Below are positions 1-14,399 of a DNA stretch of 64,000 bases, in pieces (position 1 is the first letter of the stretch; each line of letters opens with the position of its first letter). Position numbers and translations under genes: made by a program. The DNA is from Aldrovandia affinis (Eukaryota > Chordata > Actinopteri > Notacanthiformes > Halosauridae): assembly GCA_029706075.1 (NCBI GenBank), contig JAINUG010000002.1, positions 2,492,960 to 2,556,959 of the forward strand. The letters are read 5' to 3'. The notes under the pieces are model-generated. The model saw only the letters and a program-made list of their open reading frames with translations, was not told where the DNA came from and ran no database searches.

Positions 1-3000
1 ATGTATTATAAGCATAAGAAGCAACAATTATTATAAACTGAAAATTACAATTTGTATTGCAAGGCAGAGATAAACAGCATGCATTATCGAATAATGGATA
101 AATATTCAATTTTTTTAAATAACAACGTCATCAAGTTATCCAAAATTTTCTGTGTAGCTTGAGCAAATACATTTCAATGAATAGGCATTCTCTGCACTAT
201 TACTGCCAACAACCAGTAGCAATTAGTCAAGAAATGCTTCATTAAATATAGAAATATATGATAAAACAATATTGAACAACACTGAATTATTTGACTACAT
301 TTTAATGATGTGTACTAATCCATTTATAAGCTTGAATGGTCATTTTGGGGGAGAGAAAAATCTCCATTGGGGCAGGGCTGCAAACTGAACTGAGCTGAGC
401 CAGGGAAAGCAGGCAGCACATTTAAGATACATCAACGAGCAGCACTACAAATTAATTTGCAACGGGAGAAATAGCACTAGTGTGTAAGTCATTTTTGTTA
501 TTTGTCACTGTGTAGAGAACCATCTGCCAAGCAAACAAATAAATAACAGCAATAGGGAAAACCAATCACAGAAGCTTTTTAACGATTCATTCATCAAACT
601 GTTGGCGCCGTTGAAGCTGGTGAACAGGGATGTGCTAAATTAAAATTGAACACTGATCATCGTAAAAATTTCACATAGGCTTATGGCAATAAGACAGCAT
701 TTGCTTGCAGTATTTGAAAAAGCCCGAACCAGCAAAATAGTGAAATTGTTATGCAATTGATTGGTGGTGTGAATAGGATGTCATTGTAAGAAGGTAGCAT
801 CTTTTACGCATACACCGTCCGAACATTATGGTGATGTCACACAGATATTTGCAATACATCAGAAATGCTGTGAGAACCTCACTGGATTGCAATAGTAAGG
901 TTAGTGATGTATTAGAAAACCAGGATCGCCCCCAAACTAAATTTCCCCCACACGGAGCAGTTAACTTATTTATTATTTATTTATTTACACACTGCAGTGG
1001 CCATACTCAATTTGTTTTTGTTTTTCCCTTCAAAATGTCCAATAAAATAAAGGATCTCTGGCTGAACTGACAGATATAAAAATGTACATGCAAAATAAAC
1101 ATGAATTATGATGAACTGATTCATATTTAGTAGCCTAGCAGGCTACCATCCATGGTGATTTACATTTGGCATCATTTTACATGTTATATATACATAGCTG
1201 GATATTTTACTGAAGCAGTTCAGTTTGAGTACTTTACTCAAAGGTATAACAGTTGTATCTGCCCTGGAATTAAAACCTAGGATTCCTTCCAACCCTGTGT
1301 CATTCCAGGCCCTTTCCTCTGACCACTACCCACGCTGCTGCCCTCCAATGCCCTAATAACTGTTGTTTAACATATCCAGGTTAAATTACAATGTCCAGTT
1401 TGCCTCCTTCTGGCAAGGTAAACTGTTCGAATAAACGCAGGACAGGATGGGCAGAATTCTGTGAAGTAGCTGTAACTCTGGGCTCAGTGGTCTGATGTGT
1501 GTTAGAGGATCTTGAAAGAGCACAGAGCAGCAGAGGACACCCAGCAGTGGTTTAGTGTATTTTATGATTGAGGGTGTATCCTACCACACAGCATCCCCAT
1601 CACTGCATCACCGAGGTATATGGTTTTGTGTTACCGAGAGGGAATTTTGACAGTTTATTTTTTATCTGAAAGTAAGACAAACCCTTTCCAAACGGCTATT
1701 GGAAGCTTTAACGCAGGCATATTACTTCTATGTAGGTGATGTCCAGCCAAACTGTCAAGCAGGGTATTACATTTCCTCTGTTTTCTCTAGTTCACAAGGG
1801 GACTCACATGTTAAGAGTTGTTCTGAACACAATATCAAGTTCGGAATGCAACATCTGTAACACAAGCTATTTTCTTTCCACCTCAGCTTTAAAAGGGTGT
1901 GTATCTGTCACCTGTTGATTGTTCAGTAGACTCAGTCCTAGAGTTTGGTCTGTCTGACCACTTTTCAGGCAAGCGAGGCAAATCTCATTGCTTACTGCTG
2001 ACCAGCTGACCTCCAGAAAAAAGAAATGAACGAGAGGCTATTATCTGGTGAGGTGGTGTACTGTGCCGAAATTCATCACTACTAATGTACATCACTACTT
2101 TTCAAAAGCGAAAGCCAGAAGAGTAGGTCAAGTATTTGAGATAATTGTGATAATTCACCTCCATGAATTGAACCCATTGGCCTTCTCTCTGTGAAACAGG
2201 GGACAGACTCATTTAACCTTGTATAAAAGCAATGTAGTGTTTATTTTTGTATGCTATTTCACCGTGTGACAGACCTTGTAATTCGTCATGTAAAAAACAG
2301 CCGAGGAGGAACATTGTGCCTGGTGGTGTCCAACCATGTTTCAGCAGAACACATAACTTAAGCGGCTCTAATCTAATGTAATCCAGTTCACATTGCTTGT
2401 TTTCATTTTGAATCCCTGAACATTTATATCTGCGACTAATAAGCGCCAGTATGTTTATGTTTTGTGATGACTTGACAACGCTTGGCAAATTACTGGTAAT
2501 ATTATGACAAGCTCAAAGTCACTACTCACAATGAATTACAATGAACATTTTCTCTTCCTTTCTTTCTCTCCCATTCATTTTCTCTCCTTGTTTCTCTCTC
2601 CCACTTTATTTTTCTATCCCCTCTCTTTTTCTTCCCTGATTTCACCCTGTTTTCTCTCTCTCTCTCTTTCTCTCTCCTGTTTCTTCCAACCTCTTTTTTC
2701 TCCCTCCTTCACTCTCACTCTGTTTTCTCTCCCTTGTTTCATCTCTTTCTCCGTATCCGCTGTGGCTTAGGTTTCATATAATTGCCAGTATTGAAATAGT
2801 TTACATTTTACATGCTGATAAATTATCTGCTAAACTAGTGGTTTATTCTTTAAATCAAAACATGTGTTCCATTTTTGAAGGAGGACTGGCGTTGAATCTG
2901 AGATTGGAGTGATTTACTATAAAACCTTGAAGCAAAGATGTTTCTTGCTCACTGTTTCTCAGGCTATGGTATGCCACGCTCCCATGCATGCACTGCATGC

Positions 3001-3270
3001 CAATGATGTTGTCTTTCACCTCCGATTAACTAATATTATCTATTCAAAAATCGACCTTTCTGTGATATAAAACAAAAGGTGTCTTCTCTTTGTAAGGTGT
3101 CTATAATTACTAATAAATTAGAAATCCGGAAGTAGGCGTGTGGATATTTGATCATTTATAATATTTTTCACAAGTTATCCCCCATTTGGCACAATCATTA
3201 TTTATTGATGGGTTCCAAACCTTTTTTTTCCCCCTGTTCCAATAAGAACAATCACAAATTAGGTTTCTCA
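1..3270. other. 5' flank, no gene seen; decayed SINE at about 1150-1340 and CT-rich tract at 2550-2750
   Basis: AT-rich noncoding DNA. Around 1150-1340 the order 'ggatattttactgaagcag', 'tactcaaaggtataacag', 'gaattaaaacc' and 'ctctgaccactacc' resembles a diverged minus-strand copy of the fish tRNA-SINE type seen better at 50945-51130. From 2553 to 2750 the + strand is almost all C/T. Open frames here are short and have no recognisable motifs. Confidence 0.5.
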
Positions 3271-3277
3271 TTGGCTT

Positions 3278-3670
3278 AAGGCAAGGCAAGGCACTGCTCG
3301 CAGGCTCAACCTTACAGCCCGGGTTCGAATCAGGGCCGTGTCATTTGCCGACAGTGACCAGGTGGCAGTGGCAGAACGAATTGGCTTGGTTCCGCCCGGG
3401 GGGGTTGGGGTGGGTAGGTCAGGCAGGGATTTCCACGTCTCCCACTCTCAGGCACCCTGCAATTCGTCAGGCGTCTGCGATGCTCCTCGGATGACGTCAG
3501 TGCAGTGGCGCCTGTCCTCCAATGAGCGCCCACCTCACTGTGGTGCACTGTGGGACCGAGCGTATCGGAGGATTACAGTCATTTTGACTCAGCGCTACTG
3601 CAAGAGTGCGGTGGTTGTCGCAGTGAGACAAGCCTAACATAAAAAGGGGGGGAAAGCAAAAAAAAAAGTA
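3278..3670 (+). mobile_element. tRNA-derived SINE
   Basis: A B-box-like GGGTTCGAATC at about 3320 lies within a tRNA-like head. A GC-rich body of about 300 bp follows, then an A-rich tail (cataaaaagggggggaaagcaaaaaaaa) near 3638-3668. The GC-rich body contrasts with AT-rich flanks and generates overlapping open frames on both strands that are not genes. Confidence 0.6.
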
Positions 3671-3735
3671 CCTGGTACTCTCCTGGTACTTATTCCTTGT
3701 ATCTCAGGTTTCTCTTTGCCCTGCAAACTAAAGAA

Positions 3736-3738
<3 letters not shown>

Positions 3739-3796
<58 letters not shown>

Positions 3797-3824
3797 GAGA
3801 GAGAGAGAAAGAGAGAGAGACTAC
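3739..3824. repeat. (GA)n microsatellite
   Basis: About 85 bp of nearly uninterrupted AG dinucleotides with a few CAG/AAG interruptions. Confidence 0.95.
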
Positions 3825-3829
3825 ATGGC

Positions 3830-6800
3830 AACAGAATTTGCGTCAGTGCAGTTAAGATGATGTTTATCTTTCCTGTGGTATTTAAGGACAATGCCATGTG
3901 TCACGAACCATGCCATACCAACCAGAGGGCAGAGAAAGGACTCTTAATATTCTCAAGTGGGATTCTAGCCAAAGGGAAGACATCACAGAAACCTCACGTT
4001 GTCAAGTCACCACGTCGTGAAGCAGGGCCACTCAGGGTCACAAAGGCACATCAAGAGTAATATAGTACATATCAAGCCCTTTACAAATAACCAACGATGC
4101 TGTACAGAGTAACCATCTAAATGCTAAATGCTTCAAATGTATAATGTAAATGTAACAAAGGAAAACAAAAAAAACAAAGGAAAACAAAACATACATTGAC
4201 TAAAATGACAGGTAACGACAAGGTATAGCAACAGCAAAAGAGAAGTAATACATAAAGAGGTGTAGTGATAATTATTCAAAGGATACCCTAAAGAGGTAAG
4301 GGTTTGATGTATGTGGTGCTTAGGGACACTGTCTCATTCAATAACACAATCCCCTGCCTGTCCTGTGGGTATCAACACATATCGCACAGCACTACCAGGC
4401 AATGTGTTTTCTGAAGCTCTGACACAGGCCCCCACCAAAGATGTTTAAATGTGGCCCCTTGTGCTCTCATTGAGTGTGCTGGATGAGCTATTGCAGTTTC
4501 TGACATTCACAAGGAAACAATTACATTTATGGTAATTGACTGTAGAATCATTATTTAAAGTGAAGGTTGTTAATTATTTTTTTATTTTTTTTATCAAACG
4601 TTTTTTTAAATTCAAGAACACTTCTGTTCCATCCAAGTTCTGGTTGTTTTGGATATTTCTGTTAGCTTTTAATGGCTTAACAGTTTTTAAACACTGCTTC
4701 ATGCAGATTTCACAAAGAAAAAATATGCTGATTGATTAAAAAATGTTTGGTAGGAAAATGCGTAAAATTTAATGTATTGATTTTTATTCAACTCACACCA
4801 TTCCAGTAGGCCGCTCACTCCAAAAGCCCTTCAGAGCTCTTCTACCTGTTGAGCATGACCCAGATGTGTTGCTGATAGCAATGTCATCTTCAGTTTGTTT
4901 TCTTTCGCTGGTGGAAAATAAAGCTACTGGAAAAAGACTGTGGATTCCTCCTCCAGTCTGCTTTGTTTTAACTTGTGGTTTCCCATAATATTCTTCAGGC
5001 TCACTTTACCACGTATTTATGTGTATATAAAACATCAAGAAGCTCTTCTTCCATGTGATTGCCCACAAAGCACTGCAGGGCAGTTCCAAACATTTTTATA
5101 ACCAATTACCTGTACAGTAATGAAATAGCAGGTTGTGTCTACACAGACAGCTGTAGCTCGGCAACCATTAATTGTTATGGGATGCATTATTTTCAGACAA
5201 GACTGTTGGCCAGTCATTATTACAGTGTGCCTATCATTTGTCCAATTCGCTTGGAAAAGCCCAGAAAATTAGAGGATGTAAACATGAGGGAAAGAACCAG
5301 AACAGATTGGTTGATTTCTTTCGGGAGATTGCTCCAAGTAGAATGTTACCACCGTGATGCATGTCATTGTTGAGCCATGAGACTCAAGTCGATTTGTCAT
5401 TCCGCTGATGTGAGGTTACATTAGAACTGTGCGAGTCATCATCTACAGACAGATTGTTCTGAAGCACCACAATGATTTTGTGAAATCTGAGCGCCGACAC
5501 CAGGGGCGGAGTTTAGTGTATAACACGTATCTTTGATTGTGTGCATGGGTTTTTGTTTTTGTTGTTGTAATTGATGCAAGATGAGACACCTACAGCTCCA
5601 AAATGGGATAGAGAAGTAAAGAACAAAGCTGAGACATGCCAGCAGGCATATCACCAAATGCCCCAGGATATTCTCAGACAACATCGGATCCCGGAAACAC
5701 CCAACACCAAACACCTGCACCTTACAGAGCCCAAACATCTCACAATGAGCAGGAATCTCAATGCTCCAGTGCCCTTTCATCTGTACAGAACCACTGAGCA
5801 ACCTTGTTCAACTCAAAAGCTACCAGGTATTCTCACGTTAATCAAAACTTCAGAAGGAACTGTGTTGAACAGAAGAGCATTCTTATTGAATGGAAAAAGT
5901 ACATTGAATGCATTCTTTGTAACTTTTCATTTCATACTGTAACATGTGTTACTTTCCAAATTCTTGTTGCCTGTGGTCAGAAGAGATCTTTTTTCAGTAG
6001 TTTGGGAATATGAGACACGTTTACAATACCAGTTTCAATACAATATCTCTCTCCTCTCTCTCTCTCTCTCTGGTGCTGCATTCAGTTTGTATGTAAACAG
6101 ATAAAGGGATTATATAATCTTTCTCCTGTTGAATGGTACCAGTTTTCATTCTTTACAGCTGAGCACTGTGGTGTCACCTTTCATTAACTTATCTGAACCT
6201 CCACAGTGCCTCTAGTGTCTGGTCCTCACAACTGCGGCACCTGGGCTCACTGGAGCCCTCTGGGACAACACCTACATTGTTCGAAAAGCATTCACATGTC
6301 ATTCACTAACACAGTCCAGTACAGGTCAGAGGCATGGGGCACATACACACAGCCAGACGCCGAGGGCACAACTTAGTGCACCACGGTCAATGACAAAACC
6401 ACAGCAAGCAACAAACATTGTCATTTCATTCCAGCAACCAAGAGTGCAGAAAGTTAAGGCAGCATTTACATCTGTCTCAAAATGGCAGGTTTTGGCATTT
6501 GTTGTTTCGTTAATTTCTCACAAGGTAGTTCCCAGGCCACAATGATTTAGAAGAACATTCATTAAATTCCACAACGGACGGAGATTGTGAGAAGCATGTA
6601 ATGATAAATGAGTGCGATGCTCGATGCAATCTCACTGTCTGAGCGGGAGGTCCTGGCCCAGGCATTTGGACATGGGTGAACAGATTCCTCCCGCAGAGCG
6701 AAGGGGAGGAGGTAACGCGAGTAGCAGGCGCCTGGGCGAGGAATTTGATAGATGATTTACACCCTAGTAGCCACGATGATAAAGGTCTTCCGGGAATTTA

Positions 6801-9800
6801 TACAGCTTCGGTGATGTGATGGATCAAGAACAGGTGCCGGTGGACTGAAGCAGAGGACAGTAAACGGAGACAGACTGTCACAGAGGGGAATATATCTGGG
6901 GAAGAAAACCCTCCTGGGAAAATTACAGGTGCAATACCACACACAACCACATACGATGAGGGGAGCAGTATTGTGCCAGATTTCCAACTTTGTGTTGGGT
7001 GAGAGAGAAAAAATGTATACAAAATAAATACACTACTCCTGTATTGCTATAATGTTTTATAAAGCTATAATCTGCCTTGGATTGGAAGGGTAGATGCAGT
7101 AGTAGTTTTATAGGTTAAACATTTTATAAGGCTTTATTTAGAATATATTGAAACAGTAGGTAGCTGAATTTCAGGTGACCGCAAAAAAAACCCAACCCTG
7201 CATGAAGCTGAAAACTGGGTTCGAAGTGACACTAGTGAATCTAATCCAATTTGTGTTAAAATTGCATCACCAAATGATGCCTCAATTAGAGCAGGGCTTG
7301 AAATGGATTAAATCAAGGATGTAAAACGCAATGACCAAACGGTGAGAGACCAGCTCCTCTGCATGCCAGCCGGCACATCCGCAAGCGTGCCAGGATCATT
7401 TGCGTAATGTGTTGTCATGAAAAAGGATTTTGCCAATGAACTGAGTTTTATTTGGTGGTTTTACCGACACGGTGGCAAGCCAAATCAGATCCACGCGATG
7501 CCAATGACACACATTGAGTATCGGATAAAATAATAACATTTTTCTTCATGCTTAATGAACACCTTCAGCATTATTAGACCTTTATGGCATGTTATTGAAC
7601 ACCTTGACTGTATGTTCCTTGTATGAGCATGTATGGACCGTAACCATGGAGCGGTGCTTCATACAACAACGCGAACAGATGACAGATTGACATTTTGATA
7701 ATTATACGTTTGTAAATTGGGTTCAGTTATTGGCATGCTCAAAAGCCTGGCACAACATGAAATAAGTACAGAGCAGTGGAGGGATGATCAGACGGAGCAT
7801 GCTAAATCACCGTAGAAACATGAACTCGCTGGCACTGGCACTGTGCATCATGCGAAAGACATATCTGCTGCATCACACATGAAGGTTTGCCCCTGGATTA
7901 CAGCTATAATTAGATCTCTAAAAAAAGGTTTCTCTGGCTACACCAAAAAATAATCACGTAAAGCCCAGCACGCTGCCTGAAGTCCACTAGCATTTGACTT
8001 CATCGTTTAAGATCCCATGGTCAGATTGCGGCAATAACGATCGTTTCTCTTCCAAGGACAGCTCCCTCTGTGACAAAGGTCAGAACAGTAACCTCTGTTC
8101 TACTCAAACACGCGTGCAAAAAAAACACAAATAAACACACACATGCTCATTCACTGACGCACACACAAAAGCTCTCAGATGGACACGCCACTCGAGACTA
8201 ATATTTATCTGTTCTGAAGATGAAAGTTCACCCACTTGTTCTTTGATCTGGATTTTATTTTACGTTACACTTTAAACCTTGCCTAACCAGGGTCACCAAC
8301 CTTGAGATGCGACAAAGAGTGATATTTGACTCTTGACACATTTTTTTGGACAGTATTATTGAGCTGGGGGTGGGGGGGGTGGGGAGGTGGCCAGTGGATG
8401 ATGGTGTGGAGCAGGGGAGGGGAGGGGGTGTTGGTTAGAGGGCACTCTAGTTCATATTTTCTTCTCAGAAGCATGTTTTCTATTCAATGCTTACGTTACC
8501 ATGGCCACATTTACAAAACCCTGGACTTCTCAATGCGTGAGAGTCGGCAGTCTTCCTGTAGTGGAAGTAGGTATCCAGTTATCTAAATGACATTTTTGTA
8601 GGGACATTTTTTTAAATGTGTTTTAATACAGAAAAAGTCATATGGATCAATCAATGCTATTTTATGTCCAACAGAACAATGTTCCAGCGTTACATTTTTC
8701 CACAAAAAAGGCCTTAAGAACGATGGATTCAGAAGAGACTTGCAGACCTTGAATCAGTCTATTCAACAAGACAATTCCGTTTAGAGCTTCAATAAGTGAC
8801 TTTGCGTGTGAGACCAGGTACAGACAGGAATCTTCTTATATTCCAAGCTCAGGGACATGGAAACGCACCAACCGCAATGCAAACATTGCACCTTTAAACC
8901 TACTGCGATCATTGACCCTATCGGAGGGAGGCCATGGCTGGATTCGCATCTGTTATCGCCCCATCTCTCCCCGCCAGGGACCCAGGCGAAGGCCGTGGGC
9001 GGGGCATTCCTGACGCTGTGTCTTTGAGACGCATGTACCCTTGTGTTCGTGAGAGAATGCAGGCTGTGGGCTGCAAACAATACATCCTATTCTGAAAACA
9101 GATTGGATCCAAGAAACTGCACGTAGCGATGTCCCACGTTGGCCTCGCCCGCCACAGCCACCCCACTGGCTGGAGGGAAAAGTGTTTTAACTGGTATTCG
9201 TGTAACCTGATTTAATCAAAACACGTGACCCAGTTATTGGGCAACGCTCTTTCATCCTCCTCCGCAGTGTTTCACCTCAATGTGCAATGCCCAACTGGGA
9301 GAGGACCTGAACTGGGAGGTGTGAACATCATGTTAACAGTTATGTTAACTCCATTAGTCCATCAACAATTTGTATCAACTACAAGCACACTAATGGACAT
9401 TTAAGTGAATGAAATATTCAACCATTTTTGTTTTACTGGAAAGTTAGGGTAGAAGTTTCCTGGATGTCCCATGGCCATTATTTTTAAGTCCTTTCAGGAG
9501 CATTATTACTTTTTTTCATTACAGTTAAAAGACTTTTTGAATTGTGTACAGTCATTTATGTTCATTTTTATTGATCATCAAGGGATGTGTAAGTTTGTAT
9601 GCAACATGGCCGAGATGTTTTTCTGTGAATTGTTTGGAACAATAAAAACGTATGCTCAAAGAGGGAACATTCTCCTCATAACGTTATCTGACAACAAAAT
9701 AGGAATCTCACCGGAATGTTCCCTAACGTTCTTGAAATGTTTTGTGTTAGCTAGGCAGTTATTCAGGAAGGACATGTGATGACCCAGTGACTGTTGCGTA

Positions 9801-10490
9801 TCGCGATCCTGTCTCTGGGTCTCCTGGCCCTGGCTTTCGAGGCCTCCCCCTATAATGCAGAGGGATAATATGTGGTAGGTCAATGAAGTGTTGTTGTGAC
9901 AGATGGGGAGAATTGCATGCGGGATAACTGAAGAGGCTCAGGGCCTTTTCTCTGCTTCCTCCTTTTGGGATTCTACCAGATTTCATGACAACGCCCTGCC
10001 TGCCTTTTACACGCGCTGTCACAAAACTATTATGTACAAAAATAAATCTGGTACAAAAATATAATGTTACTCACTCTATCTTATAAAGGCATGTGTGGGG
10101 TAAGAGTGAGGTCAATCCTATATGTAGTCATCTGAAAATTGTCAAACAAATGAACATGTTATTGTTTAATTAACAGTAGAATCAGATGAAAGGCAGATGA
10201 AAAATCACAGGAGATATAATTAAAATAACATATAGCAGCTAGTTTGAAAAAAGCAGGAGTCAGTGTTGCCCTCTACTTGATAAACTCAACAACAAGTCTG
10301 AATTGTCTTTGGTAGTTGGGAGGTAGAAGCAACAACATAACATCCTTTTCTTTTAGTCCTGTCTTTTTCTTTGGTGGTCCTGCGTAGCTTCCATGTTTGT
10401 TATTAAGAAGAACCTATTTCTCCTACCAGTTCTAATTTTTCAGTCCCTTGAAAAATGTAATTCCATTGGATGCAGAAATGCTGCTCTTGC
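3830..10490. other. Noncoding 5' flank, no gene recognised
   Basis: Both strands were scanned. Only short open frames without family motifs or sensible splice partners are present. A G-rich segment lies at 8364-8432. The stretch 7230-8060 is low in repeats and AT-rich with homeodomain-like ATTA motifs, so it might hold conserved noncoding elements. Confidence 0.5.
8364..8432 (+). other. G-rich tract with quadruplex potential
   Basis: Runs of 4-8 G separated by single bases (GGGGGTGGGGGGGGTGGGG), then a second cluster GGGGAGGGGAGGGGG about 40 bp later. Confidence 0.6.
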
Positions 10491-10504
10491 AATTATGGAC
10501 GTAT

Positions 10505-11230
10505 TTAGGGTGACCATGAAAATAGTTGTAAAAAACTGCCTACACTTGAGGACAGGAATCCAACTGTAGAATTCCTTGACCCCGATCTTGTCTTGGAAGC
10601 TATGATCTGTTCAAACAAACATTCTGGATGTGTATTCAATAACAATGTGGGTTGAAGGCTTCCTTTGGCTTTCTCCAAACACAAACCCATCCAGATGTAG
10701 TAAAAATAGTAAAAGACAACTCATCAGACCATATTATTCTCTTCCACTGCTCAGAAATCATCATTGTGTATTGGCCTTGGTTACAAGCGGTTTCAGAATG
10801 GGATCACTACCATTCTGTTCTGTGGACATTTTTGAGGCCATTGTTTTGTGGTTTTTAACAACTCTCCTGTTAACTGTTTGTCTATCCCTGTGGATTTTCT
10901 TCAATTTTTGGCAACTGTTCCTCCTGAACTGATGCAGTTTTTCCTCGTTTGGCATGTGCCGTCATGATTTTCTACACTGTTCCTCTTGACACATGTAATA
11001 ATTTTGCCATTTCTGTGGCTGGCACACCTGCAATTTGGGTACCAACTATTTGACCTCTTCCAAAATCTGTTAAATCTCTCATGTTGCTTTAGAAACTCAC
11101 ATATCAAAGTGTTAATTTTAGAACATCTTTTGTAGCAGAAACATATTGGTAATTAGTATTGACATTAATATAGAAGTCCTTTTTCCATTTTCCATTTTCT
11201 GTGTTTTTATTATTTTGTCCACCCCTGTAC
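10505..11230 (-). pseudogene. Tc1/mariner-like transposase remnant with one terminal repeat
   Basis: Read on the minus strand, the DNA starts with a Tc1-type terminus (tacaggggtggacaaaataa, complement of 11209-11229). It continues with frame-broken transposase: an HTH-region fragment near 10901-11107, a middle segment with KNHKTMASKMSTE (within 10761-10955), and a catalytic-region fragment with SGWVCVWRKPKEAFNPHC near 10640-10710. Several stops and shifts break it. The distal terminus is not clear, so the lower boundary is approximate. Confidence 0.7.
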
Positions 11231-11401
11231 GTTTTCACAATTGGCTTTTTTCTGTTTGGACTTTATTGATTATACTTTTTACTGTGCACTGCTCTTGTGT
11301 CTTGTACCCTATAATTCATTTGGCATATGTACACTGCCAAATAATATAATAACAGTAATAGGATCAAGCTTTAGTAATGGCAATAACATCAAGAGAAACA
11401 A

Positions 11402-11410
11402 CATTATTAC

Positions 11411-11463
<53 letters not shown>
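11402..11463. repeat. (ATT)n trinucleotide microsatellite
   Basis: About 60 bp of uninterrupted ATT/TTA repeats, around 19 copies. Confidence 0.95.
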
Positions 11464-11479
11464 TACGATTAATATAGGG

Positions 11480-14220
11480 ATTCGATGGGCTCATTCCCTT
11501 TGCGAACAGTAAAAGGAGAAGCCAGAAGGACAGCCTTGTCTGAACTGACTGACTGTCTGACTCCACTGTTCAAGGTTGATCAGATTATGCACATACTTAT
11601 GAAACAGCAAGCGAACAAGTGACCCACAGTAAGATCTGGGAGAATAGCCATCGGAAAGAAACTACTCACAGGACAGCAGTTAGGTAAGTTTGAACATTCT
11701 GTCACCTTTCGATGTTGCCTTCCTTACAGTGTACTGAATAGTCTATTATAGTTTTTGCGCTGCTTTTGGTCAATGTGACACTCTGACAACCTAGTCTCTG
11801 AAAAAAACGCTCACGCTGTGAACGGGGTTGTGTGTATGAAGACAAACACCATGGAACAAGGAAGTAGTGATGATTCCTGTGACTTTCAGATTCTATGTAG
11901 ATATGATGACCTGCTCTCACAGTGTCAGCCCTCAGTTTAAAAATTTTCTCCTTACACATGGCTCTGCAATCTTCCAACTGGCCTAAGGAAGGAAAGGATT
12001 AAAAGCACAAAAGGAAATTGTGTGGACAATATAGTGAATGATATGCATGCTGCAGCTCTGGTTTGCTGTGATGTTGAAAGCTACAATTACTGTACTAAAG
12101 GAACTGGAAAGTCTTCCTCTGTGTTTTTTTCCTCTTTTTCTAGAGACACAAACTGCTGCCCCCATCACTGTATCGCTACCACCTGCCCAGTCTGTATTAT
12201 TTTCACTTTTCAGACTCCCCTCCACTGCTACCAAACAGTAAAACACATGTTTTTATGGATGATATCAAAGGTCATTAAAGGTCATAGCAGCTGGTGTTAT
12301 TGCTCCTTTCAGGTCTGTACAGAAATTGTCCGACATTATGGAGTACTGCGCTAGCTGAAACACGTTTGTTTAGATTTTAAAAAAGAGAGAATAACAAAAA
12401 TCTCCAAATTAAGCAAATATTTGAACCTGTCCAGGACAATTAATTATTTGCCAGCATTTGGAATGTAAGACCTTTTATCCTGTTTTTTGTGCTGTGCCTG
12501 TTTCCTACTGGTTCAGTAATGATTGCAATGGCATTATAACTCTTCGAGACAGAACCTGAAGATGCAGTAATGGTTGGTGAATGCAGTGCCATTATGGCAC
12601 TTCGAGACAGAACACGCCCGCCTAAAGCTCTTCTCCTATTGGCTGTCGTCACTCTGATGGCAATCCCCCGGGCCCATGTCGTTAAAAACCTTGGCTTCAC
12701 TGTGGAATTGATTGCAAGAACAGCAGACCTTGAGGTTAGAATCAATTAATGTAAACATTATGTGTGTGTCTTTTAAAAAGCATTTGGCCAAGGGATGTAC
12801 AAAAACAGCCTGAAGAGAGCTATTATATAACTTCTATAAACATTTTTTTTAAAATGTTTATAGAAGTTGCTAGTCTGAAAAAATTCCACCCGAAACACGA
12901 CGCTCATTTCAGGAAACATCAAGAATGTACGTAGAGTTTAGATACATCAGCTTTGAAATACTGAGAAACCACATTTTTGACAAAAACGTTTAATAAAGGT
13001 CTTAAACCTGTGTGATGAACGTTCTCTTGAAATAATTTATTTTGCAGATGTATGTCTCCCATGGGTAATCTACTCTACTCTAAAATTGTTACACTGGGTA
13101 TAACAAGTCTTCATTCCCTTTGGCATTTTCACATTTTATTTTCTTACTTTGTGGAATCAATAATTGATTTCTTGCCACTGATCAGCACAAAATCTTGATC
13201 AGTGTTCATGTGTGGGGTGTATAGAAAGAAGAAAAACCTAAACAAACGGAGGGGTAAGGCAACTTCAAAAACCAAACGACAAGGAATATGGTGGACTCAC
13301 TCTGTCTGCAGATACCTGCCTTCCTTTCCCAGCCAACCGAGTTTGCTTCATGCCACCTGCAAGGGCTCAGCGCCGACTTGGCTTCGTCTTTCCATTTCAG
13401 TTAATAGGAGGAGTCATTTTATTTTAAGGGTCGAACAAAAATATGGAAACAAAACAAATACAAAACAAATACAGACATGTGTGGAATCCAAGGCACTTAA
13501 AACCTGTTGCTTGAAAGCAAAAGACAGCTGCCACAATGCTTAACCTGTATTGGTGAAGGTGTCTCCAAAAAATACAGATACAAAACAGATTCAACATAAG
13601 CAGTTCTAAACAAAATACACAGTTGAAGTCTATTCAAATGGAGGTCCAGTATCAGAAACGGTGTTCACCAAACCGGCAAGGCAGGATCACACCAATCAGC
13701 AAATTAAAAGCATTACATTTTCTTTCTCTTCAACTTCTACCCTTCCTCAGAATGAGTCCACTTCCCCCAAAAAAAATAGTGTGTAAGATATGTATTGACC
13801 CCCTAATCCTATGACTTTAGTAAACGTGGACTCAACCATAACAATAGCCTATTAATGATGAGGAAGATCTACATTTTCAAGGTTAAAATTTCACAGTTTC
13901 TTAGCCCTCAGGAGCTTGTCAAGGTCTTTTAGGTTTGTTTCAGTGGTGCACAGGCAACCCTGACCATGTTGTTTCCAAGTCAGGATATATGACAATATCA
14001 GTAGCTGCATTAAAAACAACATCTAATGCATCCAGAATATAGATGAATATAGATACAGTACAATTCATTTTATAGAAAAGTAATAATAATAAATAATAAT
14101 AATGTAAAAAATACAATTTTATATATAGACATATACAATATGAATTTTAATAAATCATTGCATCGCCAAAGCTAGAATTACTGATAATAATACAAAATAT
14201 ATTTGTTTATTTTATTTTTT
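11480..14220. other. Noncoding flank or first intron, no gene recognised; hairpin at 12829-12868
   Basis: No coding motifs. At 12829-12868 there is a perfect 18-bp inverted repeat with a 4-base T loop (aacttctataaacatttt and its complement). Around 12525-12615 a short motif, cattat.....cttcgagacagaac, occurs twice about 68 bp apart. Confidence 0.55.
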
Positions 14221-14399
14221 TAATTCATAATAAGTAGCCTCAGCGTCACGGTCCCTTCCTCTTGGTATCTGACCGTTTGTATTCCAAGACTACAACTTTT
14301 CATTCCGACTTTTTGTTTATTTTACAGTTTTCATGAGATTTCGAATTACTGCTTGAGAAGACAGATTATTTTCATCGTGTTTTATGAATGAACTGCACC

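Noticed and set aside
3330-3637. Overlapping frames of 72-99 codons
   Set aside because: They fall within the GC-rich body of a tRNA-derived SINE.
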